The notes under the pieces were generated by a model, which saw only the letters and a program-made list of their open reading frames with translations, made no database searches and was not told the origin of the DNA. From JAJFUV01 sp964384215 (lineage in GTDB: Bacteria; Acidobacteriota; Terriglobia; Bryobacterales; Bryobacteraceae): 64,000 bases of DNA. Shown here in pieces: positions 1-7,813 of this stretch; the first letter of the stretch is position 1; every line of letters begins with the position of its first letter. The translations under genes and the position numbers were made by a program. Location: positions 1 through 64,000 of the forward strand of contig CAYLLB010000018.1 of NCBI GenBank assembly GCA_964384215.1. The letters are read 5' to 3'.

Positions 1-899
1 CGCGCGCGCCGGGCCGTTTCGAACCACTTCGGTTCATGTATGACGAGGAGCGTGCAGATCTCGGGGCGCAGGTTGAGCAGATTCACGGCCACGCCAGTGA
101 GAACCAGTTGCGCGTCACCGTCGGCCAGCAGTTGGTCCAGATATTCCAACACCCCGGGCCTGTTTGCGAACAGCTCCTCGGCATATTCCTCACGCAGCTT
201 GGCGAGGACGTTGTAATCGCGCCGCGCATCCGCGAAGTCGAACATGCCGGAAGGAACCACGTGGAACTGTCCGCCGCCGAGCGCTAGGCCGCCATCGCCG
301 CGTCGCGCCAGCCGCATGCGGTAGCCGTCGCGCGCGTTGCAGGCGACCAGCATCGAGAGCCCGACGGCCGCATCGCGCCCGGCGCCGCAGTCGACGGGAT
401 CACCACCCGCGGCTTCATGCGCGGCCTTGCGCAGGGGCAACCTGGCATCGAGCGCCGCCTCGTCCCGCGCGCCTTCGCAAACCGCAGCGCGCAGCTCGAT
501 TTCGAGGGCCGAGCAAGTGTCCAGCATTCCAAAATAGCGGCCCAGACCGCAATCGATGGCGAGGCGCGAACCCGGCGAGAGCCGGCGCATCACATAGACA
601 TACCCGTTGGTCAGCCGTGGATCGACCAGCAAACCGAGCCGGCTGGCGGCACCCTGGCTCGCAGTGGTAGCCGGTGTTGCATCGAGCGCGCCCAGGACGC
701 TTTCGACCTCCGCTTGCGGCGCCTGGAAGCACACGGCCGGGTATCTGTAGCCGGCACGCGCGAGCAAACGCTGCTCGCCGTACTTCCAGGCGAGATAGCG
801 CGCAAGGAGCGGATCGTGGACTGCGTTGCGCAGCGAGCGCAGCCACGCGCGCGCACGCGCGGCATCGGTCTCGCGAAGCCGGTCAGCAATTGAATCCAC
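1..899 (-). CDS. Partial protein with Nudix-like C-terminal region
   Basis: An open frame of 299 codons with mostly G/C third positions runs off the left edge, so the 3' end is missing. GTG at 899 is the first usable start after an in-frame TGA at 953-951. The N-terminal half (1-200) is not recognised. Residues 211-222 (QFHVVPSGMFDF) followed by LREEYAEELF at 236-245 resemble the P-x-G-x-F and REExxEE elements of divergent Nudix domains, and the next stretch (NLLNLRPEICTLLV, 273-286) fits the same fold. A catalytic role is doubtful because the Nudix box is degenerate. A better-looking ATG at 954 lies in another frame, so the true N-terminus may be frameshifted. It lies downstream of, and on the same strand as, the GtrA and phosphatidyltransferase genes. 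Confidence 0.6.
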   Translation of the reverse strand, partial: MDSIADRLRETDAARARAWLRSLRNAVHDPLLARYLAWKYGEQRLLARAGYRYPAVCFQAPQAEVESVLGALDATPATTASQGAASRLGLLVDPRLTNGYVYVMRRLSPGSRLAIDCGLGRYFGMLDTCSALEIELRAAVCEGARDEAALDARLPLRKAAHEAAGGDPVDCGAGRDAAVGLSMLVACNARDGYRMRLARRGDGGLALGGGQFHVVPSGMFDFADARRDYNVLAKLREEYAEELFANRPGVLEYLDQLLADGDAQLVLTGVAVNLLNLRPEICTLLVIHEPKWFETARRA

Positions 900-969
900 G
901 GCGGCCTTCCACCAGGACGGCGCGGTACTTTGCCCGCAAATCGGCCAAGTTCATGTTCTCTTCATCCTG

Positions 970-1392
970 TCACGAATCAGAGCGGCCCGACGGCGCCGTG
1001 CGCCGGAAAACGAAGAACTCGCCGATCAGGAAATTGGCGACCGCCGTGATGGCGATGCTCAGCAGGTTGGCCGGCATCACCTTCATGCCCGCCGAACCCA
1101 CGAAGAACCGCATCAACAGGAGGTTCGACAGCATCGAAACCAGTCCGTTGCCGAGGTGAAATCGTAGCAGGCGCCATGCGATTGCGCGGCATCCGTCCCC
1201 CGGTGAACGCCTGTCGCGCCAGGTCCACAGCTCGTGCCAGGCGTAGTTATGCAGCACAGCCGTTTCGACGGCCATCGCGGTTGCCACCAGGTAATGTATG
1301 TGAAGAAGACCGGAATAAAGAGCGAGCGCGGCCAGTTGCACACCGATGCCGATCAGCCCGACCGTGTTGAACTTCAGCCAGCGTAGCAGCAC
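970..1392 (-). CDS. GtrA family small membrane protein
   Basis: A 140-residue protein with four predicted membrane segments (about 9-29, 34-50, 80-98 and 107-128). The spacing and aromatic pattern between them (NYAWHELWTW, then FLIGEFFVFR near the end) are typical of the GtrA family. Members move or present polyprenyl-phosphate-linked sugars, or are accessory to membrane glycosyltransferases. GTG 1392 was chosen because it starts 2 nt after the stop of the upstream phosphatidyltransferase. The frame is open further upstream but only as antisense or shadow sequence across that gene. The pairing suggests a two-gene unit acting on membrane lipid or lipid-linked sugar. Confidence 0.8.
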   Translation of the reverse strand: MLLRWLKFNTVGLIGIGVQLAALALYSGLLHIHYLVATAMAVETAVLHNYAWHELWTWRDRRSPGDGCRAIAWRLLRFHLGNGLVSMLSNLLLMRFFVGSAGMKVMPANLLSIAITAVANFLIGEFFVFRRTAPSGRSDS

Positions 1393-1394
1393 GG

Positions 1395-2102
1395 CTAGGC
1401 GCGGGGCTCCTCTCGGTAAAGACGCCGCGTGTGCCGCGCCGCCGCCCAAACAAACATGAGCGTCATGCCGAGGACTCCTATGACGCCGCCGACGTCGAAA
1501 AGCAAGTACTTGTGGCCAAAGAGCGTCACAACAGGCCTGTAGAACAGCGCCACGTTCCCGATCATCAGAAGCAGCCTCAACTCCGTGGGGCCCCACTTCC
1601 AAAACGAGATGTGAAACTTCCCGATGGTGTAAGTTGCCAAGTAGACTTCGATGGTCAGCAGGAAGTACGCGATGATGAGCCCCGCCGCCACCCGCTCGCT
1701 CATATATCCCGACGAGCCCAGACCGGCGAGTAGAAAGAATGTCCCAGCGGCGTCCACCACGTGGTCGACGTAGAAGCCGTAGCGGGGCCGCTGCTGGTTG
1801 CGGACGCGCGCCAGCGTTCCGTCCAGGCTGTCGCCAAGCCAGTTCAAGATCAGGAACACGATTGCCCATACCAGGCCCGCCCGGTCCCAGCGCGAGTACC
1901 AGTAGCTCAGTCCGGCGCCGGCCATGGATGCCAGGCCCAGGACGGTCAGGTGGTCGGGATTGATCCAGCCGGGCACGCGATGCGCCATCCAGACGAGGAC
2001 TTTCTTTTCGATGGGCGCGAGGAAGCTGGTGTGGGCGCGTTCGGCCTGCTGGAATGATTCTATCCCCTGTTGCACAATAGTCATCGTAGATGAATCCGCC
2101 AC
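1395..2102 (-). CDS. CDP-alcohol phosphatidyltransferase
   Basis: A 235-residue integral membrane enzyme carrying the family signature D91-x2-D94-G-x2-A98-R99-x9-G109-x3-D113-x3-D117, which binds the divalent metal and CDP-diacylglycerol or a related CDP-alcohol. Several hydrophobic segments surround the motif (about 55-90, 117-150 and 178-220). The family makes phospholipids or inositol-type headgroups by displacing CMP; which alcohol is used here cannot be read from the sequence. An internal ATG at 2084 is an alternative start, and it would remove the overlap with the divergent gene starting at 2090. It is followed at once by the GtrA gene, probably co-transcribed. Confidence 0.85.
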   Translation of the reverse strand: MADSSTMTIVQQGIESFQQAERAHTSFLAPIEKKVLVWMAHRVPGWINPDHLTVLGLASMAGAGLSYWYSRWDRAGLVWAIVFLILNWLGDSLDGTLARVRNQQRPRYGFYVDHVVDAAGTFFLLAGLGSSGYMSERVAAGLIIAYFLLTIEVYLATYTIGKFHISFWKWGPTELRLLLMIGNVALFYRPVVTLFGHKYLLFDVGGVIGVLGMTLMFVWAAARHTRRLYREEPRA

Positions 2103-2884
2103 GGTTGTGGATAGCGCTGGTTTTGTGTTCCGCCGCGTGGTCGGCGGACCTCTCCGGCAAGACGCTGGCTGCCTTCAAGAACTATATGTTCCGCACTGAG
2201 CGGGAACTGAATCCGCGCTTGTCAGACCCTAATGCCCCCTTATGGGGCGAAGCCTCCAGCACCTTGCTTGCGCGAATCAGGAACGGCGAGATTCCAGTGG
2301 AAGCGCTGAACGGAGGCCACCCCATCGATGTCCCGGGCGGCTTGGTGCACGACTGGATCGGCGGCGTCTTCATCCCCGGCGCCCGGCTTCAGGACACCGT
2401 GAGGCTGTTGCAGGACTACAACCGGCACGCGCAGATCTACCAGCCCGAGGTGCTCGCATCGAAGCTGATCAGACGCGATGGAGACCACTTTCTTACCTAC
2501 CTGAGGTTGAAGAAGAAGAAGGTCCTTACCGTCGTGCTCAACACCGAGTACGACATACGGTGGAAGAGCGTCGGCCCGCGCCGCGCGGTGTGCCGTTCGC
2601 TTTCCACCAAGATCGCCGAGGTCGAGGATCCGGACACCCCCAAGGAACGCGAGAAAGCGCCCGGTGAAGGCCACGGTTTTCTGTGGCGCTTTAACGCCTA
2701 TTGGTGGGTGAGCGAGCGCGACGGCGGTGTGTATGTGGAATGCCGCGCCATCTCGCTCACGCGCGATGTCCCCCGCGCGGTGGCCTGGCTGATCAACCCC
2801 ATCGTGAGCGGACTGCCCCGCGAATCGCTTATAAGCACGCTCGAGAAGACGCGAGAAGCCCTCACGGCTAAGGCGCGGCCTTAA
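2090..2884 (+). CDS. Secreted protein of unknown function
   Basis: A 264-residue protein with a short signal peptide (MNPPRLWIALVLCSAAWSA, cleavage near 19). The mature part is mixed alpha/beta with a lysine run (RLKKKK, about 140-145) and the aromatic stretch FLWRFNAYWWVSERDGG at about 199-215. The C-terminal layout (strand, 'YVECRAISLTRDVPRAV', then helix 'LISTLEKTREAL') resembles START/SRPBCC-like folds seen in secreted acidobacterial proteins, but no family is certain. The start codon overlaps the divergent gene's reading frame head to head, and the 3' end overlaps the convergent 708-residue gene by 17 nt. Confidence 0.6.
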   Translation: MNPPRLWIALVLCSAAWSADLSGKTLAAFKNYMFRTERELNPRLSDPNAPLWGEASSTLLARIRNGEIPVEALNGGHPIDVPGGLVHDWIGGVFIPGARLQDTVRLLQDYNRHAQIYQPEVLASKLIRRDGDHFLTYLRLKKKKVLTVVLNTEYDIRWKSVGPRRAVCRSLSTKIAEVEDPDTPKEREKAPGEGHGFLWRFNAYWWVSERDGGVYVECRAISLTRDVPRAVAWLINPIVSGLPRESLISTLEKTREALTAKARP

Positions 2885-4994
2885 ATTCGAGCCGTCCGCT
2901 CACCGGGTCCGTCAAGACTTCCAGTTCTTTCCACACCACCGTGGAGCGGCCCGCTTGGTCGACCGTCGAAGCGCGCAGCCGGTACCGGCCAGCCTTCAGA
3001 ATGGTGAACCTGGTTTCGGCCTCGCCGCCGGTGGCGGTCTTGCGCACGGTGGGCCTCAGCTTATCGGGCATCAGGAAAAGGTAGTCATCTTCTTCAGGGC
3101 CGTAAAGTTCCCCTGCCACCATGGCGTTGTGGTAGATGCCTCCGAAGTCCGCGCCCACCGTGTAGTACACCGGGGCCGTGGTCTCCGTCACCGCTGCGAG
3201 TGCAGCGACCTCAACGGACTTCCCGTCGCTGCGCGCTTTAAACGCGACCGCGAGATGTGGCGCCGCGCCGGCAGGACGTGCCGGAACACGTGCGCCATCC
3301 AGCACCATGCTCTTGCCCGCGGCGTGGACCTCCACCTTGCCGTCCTCCCGAATTCGCACCATTTCCCGGTAGCCCTGCGGTGCGATGCCCGGAAGGTCCC
3401 ACAGCAAATCGAACGAGATGCCAAGGCGCAGGCAGCGCTCAATCTCCGTGAAGAAGTTCTGCATCACCTTGCGGTACTTCACGCCCTGTGTGTTCGCGCG
3501 CTCCAGGTTCAATTCGCCGACGCCCCAGAGTTCGCCGCGCCCCATCTTCACGTGGCCGAGGTTGTAGCCGGGCGGCAGAAGGATCACTGCTTCGGCAGCC
3601 TTCTTGAGCTGGGCGAAATCGCGGTGCCGGTGCTCCGCCGCGTGTTGCTTCAAGTGCCGCGCGAGCGCCAGGACCTCGCTGTACGGCACACACGCCAGCC
3701 GCGCGTTATCCCAGAAGAAGAAGCGCGTGGAGCCCAGGTCGTAGGCGTGCGTCAACCAGAAAGGCGCGTCGTTGCGCTGCACGCTCCCGTAAATGCTCAC
3801 GCCCCAACCCTTGTTCGTGAGACGCGCCGCGCCGCGCAGGAAGCCGATGATGACGTCGATCAGCGCGCGCGGGTCGTCCGGCCGGATCTGGACGCCGTAG
3901 CTCATGTCCATCTCCGGGATCGTGCGCTGCGTGCCGATTCGTCCCGGCGGTTCGAAAACCATGGCTTCCGGTACGTGCGGGTCGCGCGAAAGCTGGTAGG
4001 CCGCGGTGGCGGTCATGGTCTCCCAACTGTAAAGATTCTGTTGCGCGAAGCGCATGTCGCCCAAATCCACGTCGGCGCGGGCGGCCAGGCTCTTGATCAA
4101 AGTCATGGGTGGCCCTTCGCGGAGCGTGTGGCCGTAATACTTGCTGAACTCGTCGAAAGCGATCTGCGGTGTGATGGCTTTACGAAACGCCGGGTCCTTG
4201 GCCAGCCTCGGCCGGATCACGTGATCGCGTGTACCCACGGCCGGTTCGTCGAGAAACATGGTCGGACCCAGGTACTGGCTCCGGTACAGGAGTTCGGGGT
4301 AGGGCAGGCCCTTGCCGCCGCCCCAGTAGAACAGGCCCAACTCCTCGGCCCAGCCGGCTTGCTCCTCGTCGACCGACACGCAGGTGACGCCCGCCGCGGC
4401 CATCTCGTGGTAGTCGGCGCGCGTCAAGCGCACAAACTCGTACTCGGAATCGTCCCAGCGCCGGGTTTCGTCCTTCTGGCGCCGGTTGCTTGCGGGGCCG
4501 ACCAATAAGTCGGGCCGCAGTTCGACAATTTGAATGTCTTCCGGCGGCGCGACGGCGGATTCGTCCGAGAGATTCTCTCGCACGTAGCGATGGCCCAGAT
4601 AGCGTACATGTTCCGGGAATGCCTCCTCCATGGGCTGCGGCAACATGTACTCCCAACCACCCATTGCAGGGAGTACGGTTCCGCCCGTCAGGGCGTTACG
4701 GTACTCGCGTGCCGGTGCAGAGCCTTCCCGGAAGATGTAGCGGGAGATCTGCCTGCGCGCCTCGTCCAGTTGCGCCGATGGGTAAGCCGCGCTCTTCAAC
4801 CAGACGTCGAATCGCTGCCCGTTCGCCTTGGTCGCGCCCAGGTGAATCCACTCAGGCCCGCGCAACAGTGTAAAGCTCTTTACTACCGAGGGACGCACGG
4901 CGCCGGTCGTCTCGATGCGATAGCGTGCCGTGCTCGCGGCCATGGCAACGCTCAGCCAGGCCGAGACAAAGAGTGTGATCGTAGCCTTCATCAA
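2868..4994 (-). CDS. Large secreted protein, function unknown
   Basis: A 708-residue protein with a signal peptide (1-19, ending SVAMAA). A purine-rich ribosome site (AAAAGGGGGGCG) sits just upstream of ATG 4994. The central part alternates predicted strands ending in acidic residues with helices, for example CVSVDEEQAGWAEELG, PTMFLDEPAVG and VQIRPDDPRALIDVI, then RFFFWDNARLACVPYSEVL. That pattern suits a TIM-barrel glycosidase-like core. The last 140 residues (from about 570) look like one or two beta-sandwich domains. No catalytic pair can be assigned, so glycosidase is only a guess. It sits between nadD and the secreted 2090 gene. Confidence 0.55.
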   Translation of the reverse strand: MMKATITLFVSAWLSVAMAASTARYRIETTGAVRPSVVKSFTLLRGPEWIHLGATKANGQRFDVWLKSAAYPSAQLDEARRQISRYIFREGSAPAREYRNALTGGTVLPAMGGWEYMLPQPMEEAFPEHVRYLGHRYVRENLSDESAVAPPEDIQIVELRPDLLVGPASNRRQKDETRRWDDSEYEFVRLTRADYHEMAAAGVTCVSVDEEQAGWAEELGLFYWGGGKGLPYPELLYRSQYLGPTMFLDEPAVGTRDHVIRPRLAKDPAFRKAITPQIAFDEFSKYYGHTLREGPPMTLIKSLAARADVDLGDMRFAQQNLYSWETMTATAAYQLSRDPHVPEAMVFEPPGRIGTQRTIPEMDMSYGVQIRPDDPRALIDVIIGFLRGAARLTNKGWGVSIYGSVQRNDAPFWLTHAYDLGSTRFFFWDNARLACVPYSEVLALARHLKQHAAEHRHRDFAQLKKAAEAVILLPPGYNLGHVKMGRGELWGVGELNLERANTQGVKYRKVMQNFFTEIERCLRLGISFDLLWDLPGIAPQGYREMVRIREDGKVEVHAAGKSMVLDGARVPARPAGAAPHLAVAFKARSDGKSVEVAALAAVTETTAPVYYTVGADFGGIYHNAMVAGELYGPEEDDYLFLMPDKLRPTVRKTATGGEAETRFTILKAGRYRLRASTVDQAGRSTVVWKELEVLTDPVSGRLEFKAAP

Positions 4995-5015
4995 GAACGC
5001 CCCCCTTTTCTAAAG

Positions 5016-5582
5016 CTACCGGTACAATCCGTGTTCGCGAATATATGCCGCAACCGCCGCAGGCAACTCTCGCGGCGTCTCCCCGCGACCTAATGCCGCG
5101 CGTATGTCCGAAGAGGACACCGGCAGTGCCAGTGTCTCCAACCGCAACACGCGCGCACCCGGCGGCGTTGTGTATTGATGACCGGGGCGCGTCACGACGA
5201 TGAACTCGACCTCCGCGACCACGTCCCGCCAGCGGTACCAGCTCCCCAGTTCGGCGAAAGCATCCGAGCCGATGAGAAAAAACAGTTCGTCGCCTGCGCC
5301 AAGGCTCTGCCGGACTTTTTCTATGGTTAGGATCGAGTAACTCCTCCGGGCGCCCGCTTCAAGCCTCGACACCAGGAAGCGTGGGTCGTCCTGGCACGCC
5401 TGTTCCGCCATCCGCACCCTATCTTCGTAACTCGCCGTGACGGTCCCCCCCTTGTGCGGCGGATGCGCGTTGGGGACGAAGAGCACTCGATCAAGGGCGA
5501 AGCGGTCCGCAGCCTCGCGAGCTACCGTGAGATGCGCCGCATGAATCGGGTCGAAGGTGCCGCCGAATAGTGCGAGTCTCAA
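5016..5582 (-). CDS. nadD: Nicotinate-nucleotide adenylyltransferase
   Basis: Transfers AMP from ATP to nicotinate mononucleotide, giving deamido-NAD in NAD biosynthesis. The 188-residue length is normal. The N-terminus has GGTFDPIHAAHL with the nucleotidyltransferase H14-x2-H17 pair. PNAHPPHKG lies at 37-45, the acidic LIGSDAFAEL at 103-112, and the SSSDIR triphosphate-binding motif at 156-161. Start ATG 5582 gives the canonical N-terminus. It lies on the minus strand 7 nt downstream of the DUF1080 gene's stop, in a compact run (dusB, rnhA, DUF1080, nadD) that is likely co-transcribed. Confidence 0.95.
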   Translation of the reverse strand: MRLALFGGTFDPIHAAHLTVAREAADRFALDRVLFVPNAHPPHKGGTVTASYEDRVRMAEQACQDDPRFLVSRLEAGARRSYSILTIEKVRQSLGAGDELFFLIGSDAFAELGSWYRWRDVVAEVEFIVVTRPGHQYTTPPGARVLRLETLALPVSSSDIRAALGRGETPRELPAAVAAYIREHGLYR

Positions 5583-5589
5583 GATCTCA

Positions 5590-6219
5590 CTAGTCTAAGG
5601 TTTTTATGCGGATGTTGCGGAACGAAGCCTGCATGGGCGGCCCGGCGTGCAACTGCAACGCGATGATCCCGCTCGCGCTGGCCTTGTCCCAAATGGTGGC
5701 CGTCACCAAACCATTGAGCGTCAACTGGATCATGTCGCCCTTGGCGAAAATCTCGTAATCGTTCCAGTCGCCCGCGCGAACAACCTTCTCGCCCTTGCCG
5801 GTCCAGCCGTTGGCGAGCACGCCGCGCTTGCCGCCCTCTTCGTAAATCGAACCCCACCACGCGCCCTCGGCCGCGTCGGCCTGGTAGCCCTTCACCACCC
5901 ACTCCGGGAACGTCTGGCTGCGGAATTGGATACCGCTGTTGTGATTGCGCAGCTTGATCTGCAGGCGCAGAACGAAGTTCGAAAAGTTCTCCTTGTAAGC
6001 CAGAAACGTGTTGTGCTTCAGCTTCACGCCGTCGGTCGATCCGACGATGGCACCGTCAACAACTTTCCACAGTTGTGGGTCGCCATCCCATCCATCCAGG
6101 TTCTTCCCGTTGAAGATGGGCCGGAAACCCTGCTTCTTTTCGTCGGAGCTGATCTGCGCGAAAGCGCAGGCGGCGCACAGCAAGCCGGCCGCTAATGCGA
6201 GAACTCGTGACCGCGTCAT
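5590..6219 (-). CDS. DUF1080 secreted protein (3-keto-disaccharide hydrolase-like)
   Basis: A 209-residue protein with a signal peptide (MTRSRVLALAAGLLCAACAFA) and a single concanavalin-like beta-jelly-roll of the DUF1080 family. The domain opens with FNGKNLDGW and continues with VDGAIVG, the central NSGIQFRS and WNDYEIFAKGD, and ends IALQLHAGPP...FRNIRIK. Recent work on the family assigns some members the hydrolysis of 3-keto-glycosides; the substrate here is unknown. The fold and domain order are complete. It is located in a housekeeping run between rnhA and nadD. Gfo/Idh dehydrogenases elsewhere in the window could supply keto-sugars. Confidence 0.85.
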   Translation of the reverse strand: MTRSRVLALAAGLLCAACAFAQISSDEKKQGFRPIFNGKNLDGWDGDPQLWKVVDGAIVGSTDGVKLKHNTFLAYKENFSNFVLRLQIKLRNHNSGIQFRSQTFPEWVVKGYQADAAEGAWWGSIYEEGGKRGVLANGWTGKGEKVVRAGDWNDYEIFAKGDMIQLTLNGLVTATIWDKASASGIIALQLHAGPPMQASFRNIRIKTLD

Positions 6220-6229
6220 GGGTACATTG

Positions 6230-6697
6230 TCACACGGCGCGCTGGCCGCGTGCCGGATGGCTGGAAACCTGCTCGCGAGCGGCGTGCGTGGCCAACTCGT
6301 CGCAACGGTTGTTCTCCGCGTGGGCGGCGTGCCCCTTGGTCCAAAGCCAGCGGACGCTGTGCTTTGCGGTCAGCTCGTCGAGCGCCTTCCACAGATCCTG
6401 GTTCAGCACCGGCTTCTTGGCCGCCGTTTGCCAGCCGTTCCGCTTCCAGCCTTTGATCCAGCTTGTGATGCCGTTCTTCAGGTACTCGCTGTCGGTCGTT
6501 ATTTCGACTTCGCAGGGCTCCTTGAGCAGCCGCAGGCTTTCGATGGCGGCGGAAAGCTCCATGCGGTTGTTCGTTGTTTGCGGCGCGCAGCCGTAGATTT
6601 CCTTCTCGCAGCCCTGGTAGCGGAGAATGGCGGCCCAACCACCCGGTCCCGGATTGCCCTGGCAGGCGCCGTCGGTGAAGATGCGGACTTTCTTCAC
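6230..6697 (-). CDS. rnhA: Ribonuclease HI
   Basis: Cleaves RNA in RNA-DNA hybrids such as primers and R-loops. The 155-residue length is standard. The four catalytic acids are in place: D9 (FTDGACQGNPGPGGW), E47 (NNRMEL), D69 (TTDSEY) and D133 (NNRCDELA), with the assisting His at 123 (TKGHAAH). Each is offset by one from the E. coli enzyme. Start ATG 6697 overlaps the dusB stop by 4 nt (ATGA), which implies translational coupling to dusB. Confidence 0.96.
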   Translation of the reverse strand: MKKVRIFTDGACQGNPGPGGWAAILRYQGCEKEIYGCAPQTTNNRMELSAAIESLRLLKEPCEVEITTDSEYLKNGITSWIKGWKRNGWQTAAKKPVLNQDLWKALDELTAKHSVRWLWTKGHAAHAENNRCDELATHAAREQVSSHPARGQRAV

Positions 6698-7701
6698 GCC
6701 GCCTCCCGCCCTGCGAGGAAGAATTCCTCCACCTGGGCGACGATTTCGGAGGCGTCCTTCGAGTGGTGAATGCGGCTCCGCAACTGCGCGCCGTCACGGA
6801 CGCCGTGCGTGAAGTAGGTGGCGAACTGTTTCATGCGACCGACCATGTCCGGCGCGCCGTGCTCCACCAGCATGGAGAAGTAAGTGCGAATCATCCGGTG
6901 GCGGTCCTGCTGGCCGGGTGTGCGATAGCTGCCGGTCTCGGCGTACTGCGCGATCTGCTGGAAGATCCACGGGTTCGATAGCGCCGCGCGTCCCACCATG
7001 ACGGCATCGCAGCCCGTCTCGCCGACCATGCGCACGGCGTCTTCAGGTGTGACGATGTCGCCGTTGCCCACCACCGGGATCTTGACGGCCGCTTTGAGTT
7101 CAGCGATGTGCCGCCAGTCGGAATGTCCTGAGTAGCCTTGCTTGCGGGTCCGCGGGTGCAGCGTAATGGCGTCGACGCCGTTCTCCTCCGCCATGCGGCC
7201 CACGCGCACCGCCACAATGTCGTTCTCGTCCCAACCACTGCGGATCTTGATGGTTAGTGGGATGGTGATGGCTGCGCGCACGGCCTTCAGGATCTGTTCC
7301 ACCAGCGGCAGGTCGCGCAACAACCCGGAGCCGCCGTTGCAGCGCACCACCTTGTTCACCGGGCAGCCAAAGTTAATGTCCACAAGGTCGAAACCCTGCT
7401 CCTGGCAAACCGCGGCCGCGCGGGCCATCACTTCCGGATTCGAACCGAAAAGCTGCGCGGAAATGGGGTGCTCATCCTCGGTGAAGGCCAGGTACCGCAT
7501 GGAGCGCGTGGGTTTGCGCGGGTTAGTGCTGCAAGCGATACCGTGCGAACTGGTGAACTCGGTAACAATGAGGCCGCAGCCGCCTTGCCGGCGGATAAGT
7601 CTACGGAAGACTGTGTCGGTGACGCCCGCCATCGGCGCAAGCACCGTCGCGGGGTGTACCTCCACACTTCCGACGCGCATCAATGGCGGTAGCTGAGGCA
7701 T
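6694..7701 (-). CDS. dusB: tRNA-dihydrouridine synthase (DusB type)
   Basis: An FMN enzyme that reduces specific uridines of tRNA to dihydrouridine. From ATG 7701 it is 335 residues: APMAGVTD at 22-29 (FMN binding), the NFGCPVNKV motif with catalytic C113, GGSGLLRD, IKIRSGW, LHPRTRKQGYSG, then VVGNGDI and VMVGRAALSNPW of the phosphate-binding part, and a C-terminal helical domain. The frame is open to an ATG at 7779, but that adds 26 residues unlike the family, so 7701 is preferred. It heads the minus-strand run and overlaps rnhA by 4 nt. Confidence 0.93.
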   Translation of the reverse strand: MPQLPPLMRVGSVEVHPATVLAPMAGVTDTVFRRLIRRQGGCGLIVTEFTSSHGIACSTNPRKPTRSMRYLAFTEDEHPISAQLFGSNPEVMARAAAVCQEQGFDLVDINFGCPVNKVVRCNGGSGLLRDLPLVEQILKAVRAAITIPLTIKIRSGWDENDIVAVRVGRMAEENGVDAITLHPRTRKQGYSGHSDWRHIAELKAAVKIPVVGNGDIVTPEDAVRMVGETGCDAVMVGRAALSNPWIFQQIAQYAETGSYRTPGQQDRHRMIRTYFSMLVEHGAPDMVGRMKQFATYFTHGVRDGAQLRSRIHHSKDASEIVAQVEEFFLAGREAA

Positions 7702-7813
7702 ACTGGGGTCAGCCACCATTCTAGCGAACGGTGCGGCAGCGCGTACAAAACGAGAGCCACTGAAACGTGTGTGCATCACGCCGCGTTGAATTTAGTATGG
7801 AGAGGAGAACGCT

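Noticed and set aside
1393..2178. N-terminal extension of the GtrA frame
   Set aside because: It overlaps the phosphatidyltransferase gene in another frame and has no family resemblance; GTG 1392 is the sensible start.
2955..4508. Plus-strand frame of 517 codons
   Set aside because: Antisense to the 708-residue secreted protein; His/Arg/Val-rich with no membrane or domain features.
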